NCBI GenBank assembly: GCA_963674835.2
Contig: CAXXKC010000002.1
Span: forward strand, 992,001 to 1,056,000
DNA from: G963674835 sp963674835
GTDB lineage: Bacteria; Planctomycetota; Planctomycetia; Pirellulales; Thermoguttaceae
DNA: 64,000 bases
Direction: 5' to 3'
Below are positions 42,171 to 51,042 of the stretch, piece by piece. The position numbers were made by a program, and so were the translations under genes. The first letter of the stretch is position 1; each line of letters opens with the position of its first letter. The notes below the pieces were generated by a model, which worked only from the letters and a program-made list of their open reading frames with translations, had not been told where the DNA came from and searched no databases.

Positions 42171-44146
42171 CCGTCCTCAACATGCTAACTTGGTGGCAAT
42201 GGGTGGTCTTGGCCGCGGTTCCGCCGGCCATCGTCGTCCTCTACTTCCTCAAGCTCAAGCGGCGGCCCGTCGAAGTCCCCAGCACCTATCTCTGGCTGCG
42301 ATCCATCGAGGATCTCCACGTCAACACCATCTGGCAGCGGCTCCGGCGGAGTCTCCTGCTCATGCTCCAACTGCTGCTGATTCTGCTGGCCGTGCTCGCG
42401 CTGCTCCGGCCCGGCTGGCGCGGCACCCACCTCACCGGCAACCGCTTCATCTTCCTCATCGACAACTCTGCAAGTATGCGGGCAACCGACGTGAAACCGA
42501 CCCGCCTGGACGAAGCCAAACGCCAAGCCCGCCAACTCATCGACGCAATGACCTCGGGCGACGTCGCCATGATCGTCAGCTTCGCCGACACGGCCCGCGT
42601 CGAGCAGATGTTCACCGACAGCCGCAGCCACCTGCGCGAAGCCCTCGACAACATCGAGCCCACCGACCGACCCACGTCGCTACTCGAAGCCCTCAAGGTC
42701 GCCGCCGGCCTGGCCAATCCCGGACGCACCGGCGAAGACGCCTCCCGCGACGTCCTCGTTGCCGAGGCCATGCCCGCAAAGGTGCTCATCTTCAGCGACG
42801 GCAAATTCCCCAGCGTCACCGGTTTCTCGCTAGGCAACCTGGACCCCGAATACATGCCGATCGGCGACCCCGGCGCAGTCAACGTAGGCATCACCGCCTT
42901 CAGCATTCGCCGCAACGAAGCCCACCCCGAACAGTTGCAGGCCTTCGCCCGCCTCGAGAACTTCGGCACGCGCCCCGTCTCCGTCTCCCTCGAGCTGCGC
43001 TCTGGCAACCAATTGCTCGACGCCGACAAGGTTCAACTCGACCCCGAGCAAGCCCGCGGCGTCGCCTTCGATCTGGGCACCATCGAGCAAGGCGTCCTGA
43101 AACTCTCGGCCCGCACCGACGACGTTCTCGCCGCCGACGACACCGCCTGGGCCGTCATCAACGCGCCCCGCCACGCGCGAGTCCTGTTGGTCACGCCCGG
43201 CGTCGAACCCCTGGAACTGGCCCTCGCCACGCAGGCCGCACGCGAGCTGGCCGACGTAACGGTCCAGGGCCCCGAATTCCTCACCACCAATGTCTATCGT
43301 CAGCAGGCCGCCACCGGACAGTACGACCTTATCATCTACGATCGTTGCCGGCCGGAGCAAATGCCCCAAGCCAACACGTTCTGGATCGGGGCCGTTCCAC
43401 CGGTCGACGGATGGAAAGCCGACCAACGCGTCAATCTGCCGCAGATCCTCGACACCGACCCGTCGCACCCGATCATGCAGTGGCTCAATCTCGACCGGGT
43501 TGTCATCGCCGACGGCACTCCCCTCGAGTTACCTCTCGGCGGCACCGTGCTCATCGACTCACACGTCGGCCCACTCTTTGCCATCGCTTCCCGAGGTACC
43601 TTCGAGGATGCCGTCCTCGGTTTCGTCTTCATTGGTCAACAAGCCGGCAAGGACAAGAAGCCCGAACAATACGTCGGCACCAACTGGCCGATCCGTGCTA
43701 GCTTCCCTTTGTTCGTGCTCAACGTGCTGCACTACCTGGGCGGAGGCCGCACCACGATCGGCGGGGAAAACGTGCGTCCCGGTCAGCCTGTTGTCATGGA
43801 GTGTCCTGCACGCAACAAGAAAGTCGACGTGCTAACTCCCACGGGCCAAACCGTTCGCGTCGAGCCGACCAGCCAAGACAAAATCAACTTCGCGGCTACG
43901 GACCAACTGGGGGTATACGAACTCCGTGCCGGTGGCAAACCAGTCCGTCAATTCGCCGTAAACTTGTTCCAACCCCTCGAAAGCAACATCCCTCCCATCC
44001 CCGAAATCCAAATCGGACACGTCGAGATTGCGGGTCAGTCGAACTGGGAGGTCACCCGTCGGGAAATCTGGAAGACACTCCTGATCTTGGGACTGGTCGT
44101 TCTCTGCGTGGAGTGGTATACCTACAATCGCCGTGTCGCTTGGTAA
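42167..44146 (+). CDS. BatA-like membrane VWA protein
   Basis: A 659-aa membrane protein. The N-terminal BatA region (WWQWVVLAAVPPAIVVLYFL, then KLKRRPVEVPSTYLW and RRSLLLMLQLLLILLAVLAL) gives two membrane spans. A VWA domain follows with a DxSxS MIDAS (FLIDNSASM) and VLIFSDGKFPSVT. A long periplasmic beta-rich part (residues about 240-620) and a C-terminal span (TLLILGLVVLCVEWYTY) complete it. It overlaps the DUF58 stop by four bases. With MoxR and the larger VWA protein it should form an envelope-associated machine like the Bat (Bacteroides aerotolerance) system. Confidence 0.9.
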   Translation: MTVLNMLTWWQWVVLAAVPPAIVVLYFLKLKRRPVEVPSTYLWLRSIEDLHVNTIWQRLRRSLLLMLQLLLILLAVLALLRPGWRGTHLTGNRFIFLIDNSASMRATDVKPTRLDEAKRQARQLIDAMTSGDVAMIVSFADTARVEQMFTDSRSHLREALDNIEPTDRPTSLLEALKVAAGLANPGRTGEDASRDVLVAEAMPAKVLIFSDGKFPSVTGFSLGNLDPEYMPIGDPGAVNVGITAFSIRRNEAHPEQLQAFARLENFGTRPVSVSLELRSGNQLLDADKVQLDPEQARGVAFDLGTIEQGVLKLSARTDDVLAADDTAWAVINAPRHARVLLVTPGVEPLELALATQAARELADVTVQGPEFLTTNVYRQQAATGQYDLIIYDRCRPEQMPQANTFWIGAVPPVDGWKADQRVNLPQILDTDPSHPIMQWLNLDRVVIADGTPLELPLGGTVLIDSHVGPLFAIASRGTFEDAVLGFVFIGQQAGKDKKPEQYVGTNWPIRASFPLFVLNVLHYLGGGRTTIGGENVRPGQPVVMECPARNKKVDVLTPTGQTVRVEPTSQDKINFAATDQLGVYELRAGGKPVRQFAVNLFQPLESNIPPIPEIQIGHVEIAGQSNWEVTRREIWKTLLILGLVVLCVEWYTYNRRVAW

Positions 44147-44208
44147 CGGCCGGCAAGCAGTGCGATTGCCGGTCAAGGTTTCGGAATTGTGATCCCAGGG
44201 CTTCGTGA

Positions 44209-44970
44209 ATGGCCAAACCTCACCTTGCCAACTCCAAACGGCACCTGTCCGATAGCAGACATCCCGGTTCCGGGCGAACCCACCCGCAACCGAAGATCCT
44301 CAATCGACTTATAGAAAACCGCCTTATCAGTCGCGTCAGCTACGAGACCTACCGCGATAAGGTCCGGGGGGTCTACGATGGCCCCCAAGGAGCCATCCTC
44401 GCAACCTGTAGCATGCTTTCCCTCCATACGACGATGGGGGATCGGCTCCTCCGCGAACGCAAGTTCGACCTCGCCGGATCCAAACAGATCCTTGATGTCG
44501 GCAGCGGGGCCGGCCAAATCGCCAGGCACCTGCTTAAGTACGCCGACCCCGACGCACACGTCACCTGCTTCGATCTGTCCCACGAAATGCTTCGCCGCGC
44601 CCGCCAACGCCTCAGAAGCCGCCGGCCCGAATTCGTCGTCGCCGATCTGACGCGACTCCCCTTCGCCGACAACTCCTTCGATTGTGTTACGTGTGGTTAC
44701 GTGCTCGAGCACGTCCCCGATCCTCGTGTTGGGCTCAGCGAGCTCTGCCGCGTCATGCGCCCCGCCGCGCGCATGCTGCTTCTAGCTACCGAAGACAGCT
44801 TCTCCGGCGCTTGGACCAGCCGCCTCTGGTGCTGCCGAACGTACAACCGCAAGGAACTGTTTCGCACGTGTGAAGAGCTCGGTCTTCACTGGAAGAAGGA
44901 ACTCTGGTTCACGCGAATGCATCGCGTGTTCCGCGCCGGCGGCATTTGTGTAGAGATTGTCAAGCACTAG
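44209..44970 (+). CDS. Class I SAM-dependent methyltransferase
   Basis: A 253-aa cytoplasmic methyltransferase of the UbiE/Methyltransf_11 type. The SAM-binding motif I is ILDVGSGAGQIARHLLKY, followed by VTCFDLSHEML (motif II acid) and ADLTRLPFADNSFDCVTCGY. AGGGCTTCG lies before the ATG. The substrate is unknown. It is 62 nt after the VWA gene and 93 nt before the first GNAT-like gene, all on the plus strand, so it may be part of the same run; it may act on the same small molecule or lipid as the GNAT proteins and the epimerase. Confidence 0.88.
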   Translation: MAKPHLANSKRHLSDSRHPGSGRTHPQPKILNRLIENRLISRVSYETYRDKVRGVYDGPQGAILATCSMLSLHTTMGDRLLRERKFDLAGSKQILDVGSGAGQIARHLLKYADPDAHVTCFDLSHEMLRRARQRLRSRRPEFVVADLTRLPFADNSFDCVTCGYVLEHVPDPRVGLSELCRVMRPAARMLLLATEDSFSGAWTSRLWCCRTYNRKELFRTCEELGLHWKKELWFTRMHRVFRAGGICVEIVKH

Positions 44971-45063
44971 CCCGCGGCCCGCCGTTGCGCACAGGCGCGT
45001 TGCCTGCCGGACGTCACTTCTGGCTCGCGCGTCTGACGCGGCTGTCGGACTGCCCCCGTTCCG

Positions 45064-46188
45064 ATGCCCGATCTTGCTGTCTTCCCCGTTGCGTCGTCCG
45101 CCGACCGAAAGCGATTCTTGAGCTTTCCCTGGCGTCTGTACCGGGCAGATCCAAACTGGATCCCGCCGCTCCGTCGCAATCAGGCAGAGTTGGTCGGATA
45201 CCGAAAACACCCCTTCTACCTGCAAAACGAAGTCCAGACCTTCCTCGCCACGCGCAAAGGTGAGGTCTGCGGGCGCATCGCCGCCATTCTTAACCAAGTG
45301 CACATCCAGCGCTATTCCGAGCCCCGTGGCTTCTTCGGCTTCTTCGAATGTGAAGACGATCAGGACGCGGCCAACGGCCTGTTCGACGCGGTTCGCCAGT
45401 GGCTCGCCCAGCGCAACGCCACCTTGCTCCGCGGCCCGATCAACCCTTCCTTGAACTATGAACTGGGCACGCTCATCGACGGCTTCGATTCCCCGCCCAC
45501 GTTCATGATGACCTACAATCCCCCGTACTATCCCCGCTTGATCGAAGGCTATGGCTTTCACAAGACCCAGGACCTCTACGCGTACTGGGGCAACATCGAC
45601 ATGCTGCCGAAGGTCCAAGCCCGCTATCAGCGCAATGTCGATCAGATCCAGCAGCACTGCGGCATCCGCCTCCGCCCCATGGACAAGTCCAGGTTCCTCG
45701 AAGATGTTCGGACCTTCCTGAATATCTTCAACCGCTCTCTGTCCAACACCTGGGGCTTCGTCCCCATGACGCCCGAAGAAGTCGAGCACGCCGCCCGCGG
45801 TCTCCGGCATCTCATCGTTCCTGAGCTCGCGCTGGCCGCGGAAGCCGACGGCCAGATCGTTGGAGCCGTCCTCGGCCTGCCTGACTACAATCCGCGCATT
45901 AAGCAAATCGACGGGCGCCTGTTCCCTTTCGGGTTTCTGCGCCTGCTCCGTCGCAAAGACCGTATCCACAAAATTCGTATCCTCAGCGCCAATGTCCTCC
46001 CCGAATACCAATTGCTGGGGGTAGGCTTGGTCCTCCTTGCCGGCCTGGTGCCCAAGGCAATGGAGTGGGGCATCTGCGAGGCCGAGTTCTCCTGGGTCCT
46101 CGAATCCAACGCCCTTTCCCGCGGCAGCCTCGAGAAGGCCGGTGCCAAGCGGACGAAGACCTACCGCCTCTACGACTTCGACGCATAA
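45064..46188 (+). CDS. GNAT-like acyltransferase-fold protein, paralogue 1 of 3
   Basis: A 374-aa protein of a large GNAT-superfamily group (resembling E. coli YghO in size and layout). Conserved across the three tandem copies are FPWRLYRADPNWIPPL, KHPFY, the ECEDDQDAANGLFDAVRQWL segment, LIDGFDSPPTFMMTYNPPYY, GFHKTQDLYAYW, GRLFPFGFLRLL and a C-terminal acetyl-CoA-site-like stretch around VLPEYQLLGVGLVLLAGL with ESNALSRGSLEKAGAKRTK. No catalytic residue is known for the family. No strong Shine-Dalgarno. It is 93 nt after the methyltransferase and 116 nt before copy 2. The real substrate is unknown. Confidence 0.85.
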   Translation: MPDLAVFPVASSADRKRFLSFPWRLYRADPNWIPPLRRNQAELVGYRKHPFYLQNEVQTFLATRKGEVCGRIAAILNQVHIQRYSEPRGFFGFFECEDDQDAANGLFDAVRQWLAQRNATLLRGPINPSLNYELGTLIDGFDSPPTFMMTYNPPYYPRLIEGYGFHKTQDLYAYWGNIDMLPKVQARYQRNVDQIQQHCGIRLRPMDKSRFLEDVRTFLNIFNRSLSNTWGFVPMTPEEVEHAARGLRHLIVPELALAAEADGQIVGAVLGLPDYNPRIKQIDGRLFPFGFLRLLRRKDRIHKIRILSANVLPEYQLLGVGLVLLAGLVPKAMEWGICEAEFSWVLESNALSRGSLEKAGAKRTKTYRLYDFDA

Positions 46189-46304
46189 CGCCCCACGCCC
46201 GCACCCATCGCCATTGCGCAATCTCGGGTTGACCCAAGAAGGCCGACAGAAGTAAACTCTGCCGATTGCGAAGTTTTGGGAAGTTTCCAGGCCACTGCCG
46301 CCCA

Positions 46305-47426
46305 ATGTCCGAAGTCGTCGTCAAACCCGTCCTCACCCATCGCCAGAAATCCGAGTTTCTCCATTTCCCCTGGCGACTCTACCGAAACGATCCTAACTGG
46401 GTGCCCCCGCTGCTCGGCAACCAGAAGGAATTGCTCGGCTATCGATATCATCCCTTCTACGAAACCAACGAGATCCAGACGTTTCTCGCCTATCGCCGCG
46501 GCGAAGTCTGCGGCCGTGTCGCCGCGATCCTCAATCACGGACACTTCGAGAAATATCACGAGCATCGCGGCACGTTTGGGTTCTTCGAGTGCGACGACGA
46601 TCAGGATGTCGCCACCGCGCTGTTCGACGCGGTGCGCGCATGGTTGGCCGAGCGCGACGTCCACGCCGTCCGCGGCCCGTTCAGCCCGTCGATGATGTAC
46701 GAGATCGGCCTCTTGATCGACGGCTTCGATTCCCCGCCCACGTTCATGATGGCCTACAATCCGCCCTACTATGCCCGGCTGATCGAGCGATGCGGCTTCC
46801 ACAAGGCCCAGGATTTGTTCTCCTACATGGGCTATCTCGATATGCTCCCCGGCGTGCAGGCCAAGCTCGGCCCGATCACCGATAAGATCCGCGAGTACTG
46901 CAACGTCTGCATCCGACCTCTGGATCGAAAGAACTTCATCGAGGATGTCGAAGCCTTCATCAACGTCTTCGGCCGCTCGCTCATCAACCACTGGGGATAC
47001 GTCCCCATGTCGCCTGCCGAGGTCCGCCAAATCGCCAAGGGGTTGCGATACCTGATCGTTCCCGAGCTGGCCATCGGCGCCGAAGTCGACGGAAAACTTA
47101 TCGGCGCGGTCTTCGGACTACCCGATTACAACGTGCGGATCAAGAAGCTTAACGGACGGCTCTTCCCCTTCGGCTTCGTCCGCTTGTTGGCCAACAAGTC
47201 CGCCATCAAACGCATACGCCTCTTGAGCACCAATGTCATTCCCGAGTACCAGCGGATGGGCGTTTCGCTGTGCCTGCTGGCCGGCCTGCTGCCCAAGGCC
47301 ATGCAGTGGGGTATTGAAGAGGCTGAGTTTTCCTGGGTGGCAGAGTCCAACACGCTGTCGCGAGGCAGCCTTGAGAAGGCAGGCACGAAACTGGTAAAGA
47401 CCTTTCGCGTATACGACTTGGACTAG
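46305..47426 (+). CDS. GNAT-like acyltransferase-fold protein, paralogue 2 of 3
   Basis: A 373-aa tandem paralogue of the preceding gene and very similar to it along the whole length (LIDGFDSPPTFMM, YNPPYYARLIERCGFHKAQD, GRLFPFGFVRLLANKSAIKR, AESNTLSRGSLEKAGTKLVK). The ATG at 46305 opens into SEVVVKPVLTHRQKSEFLHF, which aligns with the N-terminus of copy 1; an in-frame ATG at 46266 would add 13 unaligned residues. The third copy starts 10 nt after its stop. It arose by local duplication; whether the copies have different substrates is unknown. Confidence 0.85.
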   Translation: MSEVVVKPVLTHRQKSEFLHFPWRLYRNDPNWVPPLLGNQKELLGYRYHPFYETNEIQTFLAYRRGEVCGRVAAILNHGHFEKYHEHRGTFGFFECDDDQDVATALFDAVRAWLAERDVHAVRGPFSPSMMYEIGLLIDGFDSPPTFMMAYNPPYYARLIERCGFHKAQDLFSYMGYLDMLPGVQAKLGPITDKIREYCNVCIRPLDRKNFIEDVEAFINVFGRSLINHWGYVPMSPAEVRQIAKGLRYLIVPELAIGAEVDGKLIGAVFGLPDYNVRIKKLNGRLFPFGFVRLLANKSAIKRIRLLSTNVIPEYQRMGVSLCLLAGLLPKAMQWGIEEAEFSWVAESNTLSRGSLEKAGTKLVKTFRVYDLD

Positions 47427-47436
47427 GGGCTCCTGA

Positions 47437-48609
47437 ATGTCCGGCTCAGATCTGACTATCCGCGAAGTCGCCTCCCGCAGCGATCTAAATCGCTTCGTCG
47501 CGCTTCCCTGGCGGATCTACAAGGACGATCCCTGCTGGGTGCCACCCCTGAAGGCCGAAGTCAAGGAATTCCTCAACCCCCGCAAACACCCCTTCTACGA
47601 TCACGGCGCCGCCATCACCCTGTTGGCTCTCCGCGGTCAGACGCCCGTCGGACGCATCCTCGTCAGCGACGACCCTCGCTACAACGAACAGTACGAAACG
47701 AATCTCGGCTGCTTCGGTATGTTCGAGTGCCTCGACGACACCGAGGCCGCCCACGCCCTCCTCGATGCGGGCGCCCGTTGGCTACGCGCCCGCGGACGAG
47801 CTTCCATGATGGGCCCCATCGACTACTCGTTCAACTATCCCGTCGGCCTCCTGATCGATGGCTTCGATACGCCCCCGCGTATCATGATGAACCACCACCG
47901 CCCCTACTATGCTGCGCTCATCGAGTCATGGGGTCTCTCCAAACTCAAGGACCTCTACGCCTGGTGGTTCGTCGACCCTAACAACATGGTCCAACGCTGG
48001 CGCCGTCTGGCCGGATGGCTCGCCGAACGAGGGCAAGTCACAGTGCGCCCCTTCCGTAAGAAGAACTTCGATGTGGAAATCCAGCGCTGCAAGGAAGTCT
48101 ACGACAAGGGCCTCAGAAGCACCTGGGGAATCGTCCGACTTACCGACGCCGAATTCCGCTACTTCGCCCGACGCCTCGAACGTATTGGCATCGCCGAGCA
48201 GATCCTCCTCGCCGAAGCCGACGGAAAGGCCGTTGGCTTCTCCGTGACCGTCCCCGACTTGAACGAAGCCATCCGCCCCCTCAATGGGCGACTCTTCCCC
48301 TTCGGATTCCTGCGGCTCATGTATCGCGTTCCCCGCATCAAGACCGCGCGAATGATGGTCCTTGTTGTCCTTGAAGAGTATCGCCGGCGCGGCGTCGCCG
48401 AACTGCTCATCCTCAACACGCTCGACTACGGCAAAAACGTCATCGGATACACCGGAGCCGAACTCGGCTGGACCGTCGAAGACAACCACCCGATCAGCCG
48501 AACCGTCGAAGGCGTCGGCGGAAGACGATACAAGACCTATCGCATCTACGAGAAGTCGTTACTCGACCCCGTGGAACCCCCTGGAGACAACCCCCAGGCA
48601 GCCACCTGA
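47437..48609 (+). CDS. GNAT-like acyltransferase-fold protein, paralogue 3 of 3 (divergent)
   Basis: A 390-aa third copy, more diverged. It keeps LPWRIYKDDPCWVPPLK, RKHPFYDHGAAI, FECLDDTEAAHALLDAG, LIDGFDTPPRIMMNHHRPYY and GRLFPFGFLRLMYRV, but differs in the centre and has an extra C-terminal tail (LLDPVEPPGDNPQ). The GNAT-like VVLEEYRRRGVAELLILNTL is the clearest acetyl-CoA-binding-type (Q/RxxGxG/A) segment of the three. AGGGG precedes the ATG. It is followed after 148 nt by an SDR-family gene. Confidence 0.84.
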   Translation: MSGSDLTIREVASRSDLNRFVALPWRIYKDDPCWVPPLKAEVKEFLNPRKHPFYDHGAAITLLALRGQTPVGRILVSDDPRYNEQYETNLGCFGMFECLDDTEAAHALLDAGARWLRARGRASMMGPIDYSFNYPVGLLIDGFDTPPRIMMNHHRPYYAALIESWGLSKLKDLYAWWFVDPNNMVQRWRRLAGWLAERGQVTVRPFRKKNFDVEIQRCKEVYDKGLRSTWGIVRLTDAEFRYFARRLERIGIAEQILLAEADGKAVGFSVTVPDLNEAIRPLNGRLFPFGFLRLMYRVPRIKTARMMVLVVLEEYRRRGVAELLILNTLDYGKNVIGYTGAELGWTVEDNHPISRTVEGVGGRRYKTYRIYEKSLLDPVEPPGDNPQAAT

Positions 48610-48757
48610 ATGGATCCGCCAAATACCGCTCGTGGCAGCCGACGCAAACGCGGGTAACCACGCCCCGTCCGTCGTGGTCCCACTTGAATCTAACCGCACA
48701 CTCTACCAACAACCATCTCTTGTTTTAACGATTCGGACGCCCCAAGCTCTCAATTCC

Positions 48758-49765
48758 ATGACAAAGGTCCTGGTCACCGGAGCTAATGGATTCATCGGGT
48801 GGAACCTTGTCGCGCGACTCGTGCGCCGTGGCGACGACGTCACCTGCCTGGTCCGTAGCACATCCCGTTGCGAAACGCTCGCCACCTTCGACGTTCGCAA
48901 GGTCCATGGCGACGTCACGGACCCCGAGTCGCTGGCCAACGCCGTCCGCCACGTCGATGTGGTCTACAACCTCGCCGGCCGCACCAGGGCGATGCATCCG
49001 CGGCACCTGTATCTCGTCAACGAAATCGGCGCCGCCAACGTAGCCGATGCCTGTGCGGCACGCACGTCCCCACCGGTCCTTGTCCACGTCTCCTCGCTCG
49101 CGGCCGCCGGCCCCAGTCGCGCCGACCGCCCGCTCATCGAGGCCGATCCTCCCCAGCCTGTCTCCCAGTACGGCAAAAGCAAACTCGCCAGCGAACGCCA
49201 ACTCCGCCAACGTGCGGCCCGCCTGCCCATCAGCGTCGTCCGCCCCCCGATCGTCTTTGGCCCCGGCGACCACGACTGCCTGCCCATGTTCAAATCGGTT
49301 CGGCTCCGGCTCCATTTCGTCCCCGGCTACAAGCCAGAGCGGTTCTCTCTCATCGACGTCGGCGACTTGGCCGAGTTGCTCACCCGCACCGCCGAGCAAG
49401 GCGTGCGATTGGATGGCCTCGAAGATTCTTCCTGTCAGGGAGTCTACTACGCAACATCCCCCGAAACACCCACCTACGTCGAGCTAGGTAGGCTCATCGC
49501 TCAAGCCATGTCCCGCCACCGCGTGCTTGTCGTTCGAACTCCCCACGCACTCGGTTGGCTTCTGGCCGGCGTCAACATCGTCCGCGCCCGAATCATCAGG
49601 CGCCAGCTCCTGATCAATATCGATAAGATGCGCGAAGCCACAGCCGGCTCTTGGACCTGTTGCGGCGACCGCGCGGCCGAACAACTACAGTTCCGCCCCG
49701 CCGAAAGCCTCCCGCATCGTCTATCCCAGTGCGCCCAGTGGTACCGCCAACACGGCTGGCTCTGA
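48758..49765 (+). CDS. NAD-dependent epimerase/dehydratase (extended SDR)
   Basis: A 335-aa extended short-chain dehydrogenase. The Rossmann motif is VTGANGFIGWNLVARLVRRG, the acidic residue before the ribose GDVTD, the active-site Ser in LVHVSSLAAAG, and the YxxxK in SQYGKSKLASERQL. RPPIVFGPGD is typical of the HpnA/3-beta-HSD-like group. The product could reduce or epimerise a sugar, sterol-like or lipid keto group. The ATG at 48758 starts exactly at the conserved strand. It ends a long plus-strand run that began with the NHL lipoprotein. Confidence 0.88.
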   Translation: MTKVLVTGANGFIGWNLVARLVRRGDDVTCLVRSTSRCETLATFDVRKVHGDVTDPESLANAVRHVDVVYNLAGRTRAMHPRHLYLVNEIGAANVADACAARTSPPVLVHVSSLAAAGPSRADRPLIEADPPQPVSQYGKSKLASERQLRQRAARLPISVVRPPIVFGPGDHDCLPMFKSVRLRLHFVPGYKPERFSLIDVGDLAELLTRTAEQGVRLDGLEDSSCQGVYYATSPETPTYVELGRLIAQAMSRHRVLVVRTPHALGWLLAGVNIVRARIIRRQLLINIDKMREATAGSWTCCGDRAAEQLQFRPAESLPHRLSQCAQWYRQHGWL

Positions 49766-49780
49766 AGTACACCTCTTCAC

Positions 49781-50782
49781 CTACGGCTTCGAGGCCAGAA
49801 CCACCGACTCCATCTCGTCCGACTTGATTCGCAGTTCCGGGCTCCGGAACCCCGCTGCTTCCAGGTCTTCCGCGATCTCCTCGAACGTGAACGTGCCGCC
49901 GTCCTGCGTTTGAACTAGCATGTTGATCGCAAACAGCGCCCCGGCGACCGGCTGCACGCGATCCGCCTCCATCACGATATCGCGAATACCGATGCGTCCG
50001 CCGGCCCTCAGCGCCTCATGGACCTTCGTGTACAGTTCCCGGCTCTTCGCTCGGCTGTGCTGATGGATGATCGCGCTGACCCACGCGAAATCCGCCCCCG
50101 ACGGGAGTGGATCCCGGTAGAAGTCCCCTGCCGCAAACGACACTTGTGGCTCGAATTCCGTCCCCGCAATCCGCGCGCGAGCCTGCCCGATGGCGTCCGG
50201 AAGATCGAAAATCGTTGCCTTCGCGTGCGGCACCGCCCGTAAGAACGCCAACGTCCACGTGCCCGACGCCCCTCCCACGTCCAGCATGTGCTCGAATTCC
50301 AGTGGTTGCAGCCGGGCGACCAGCCCATCGGCCCGCGGACCCGAAACCGTGTGCATCGCCGCGATGAAGGCGGCACGGTCCGCGGCCGCACCTCGAAGGC
50401 TCGACTGGTGCGGCGCCGGAAACCCCGCCTTCGCCGTCCATGCCAACTGCGACCACCCACGCAGCATGTTCATCCGATGTCGCACCATCGGCAGAACGGC
50501 CGCGTCGCCCCCTTCGGTCAGCAGAGGCCGCAATTCCGCCGGCACCGAGTAGCACCCCTTCTGCTTCTCCAGAAGCCGCAGAGCGGCCAGGGCGTCCAGC
50601 AGTGTGGTCGTGCCCCTTAGATCCGCTCCTAGTCGCAGGGCAATTTGCTCCGCGGTCAGCGCCTCGTCGCCCAAACGCGTGAACACATCAAGTTCCGCTG
50701 CCGCCCCCAGAACACAGGCTGGCACAAACCCGCCCGCCATCTCCAACAACTCGTTCGCATCCGGCCACTTACTCGACGACAT
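49781..50782 (-). CDS. O-methyltransferase (acetylserotonin/hydroxyneurosporene type)
   Basis: A 333-aa methyltransferase. The N-terminal winged-helix dimerisation part (LLEMAGGFVPACVLGAAAEL, ALRLGADLRGTTTLLDALAA) precedes the SAM domain with HMLDVGGASGTWTLAFLRAV, TIFDLPDAIGQARARI and VSAIIHQHSRAKSRELYTKV. The ATG at 50782 is preceded by GGGGAAGTCCG; an in-frame GTG or ATG farther upstream would add about 60 unconserved residues. Plant/animal and bacterial relatives methylate small phenolic or indolic molecules; the substrate is unknown. It is convergent with the SDR gene. Confidence 0.88.
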   Translation of the reverse strand: MSSSKWPDANELLEMAGGFVPACVLGAAAELDVFTRLGDEALTAEQIALRLGADLRGTTTLLDALAALRLLEKQKGCYSVPAELRPLLTEGGDAAVLPMVRHRMNMLRGWSQLAWTAKAGFPAPHQSSLRGAAADRAAFIAAMHTVSGPRADGLVARLQPLEFEHMLDVGGASGTWTLAFLRAVPHAKATIFDLPDAIGQARARIAGTEFEPQVSFAAGDFYRDPLPSGADFAWVSAIIHQHSRAKSRELYTKVHEALRAGGRIGIRDIVMEADRVQPVAGALFAINMLVQTQDGGTFTFEEIAEDLEAAGFRSPELRIKSDEMESVVLASKP

Positions 50783-51042
50783 CGGACTTCCCCATCTTTG
50801 AGTCTTGGTCAGTGCCACATCAGCCAACACTGCAAAGAATAGGCGACACGTCAACGGCCGCAATCCCACTCGTCGTCTCGTCCAGCACCACTGCGACCCC
50901 ATGACCCCCAAAGTACATGACAATACAGAATTTGCGCCAATTTCGCGACTTTTCCTATTACCCCAGGCCACCCCAACTTAAAATAGGATCAGATGGCGCA
51001 CGGCCCTTCTGCGCCGCCAATTTCGCTAGAAAGGTCTCCACC

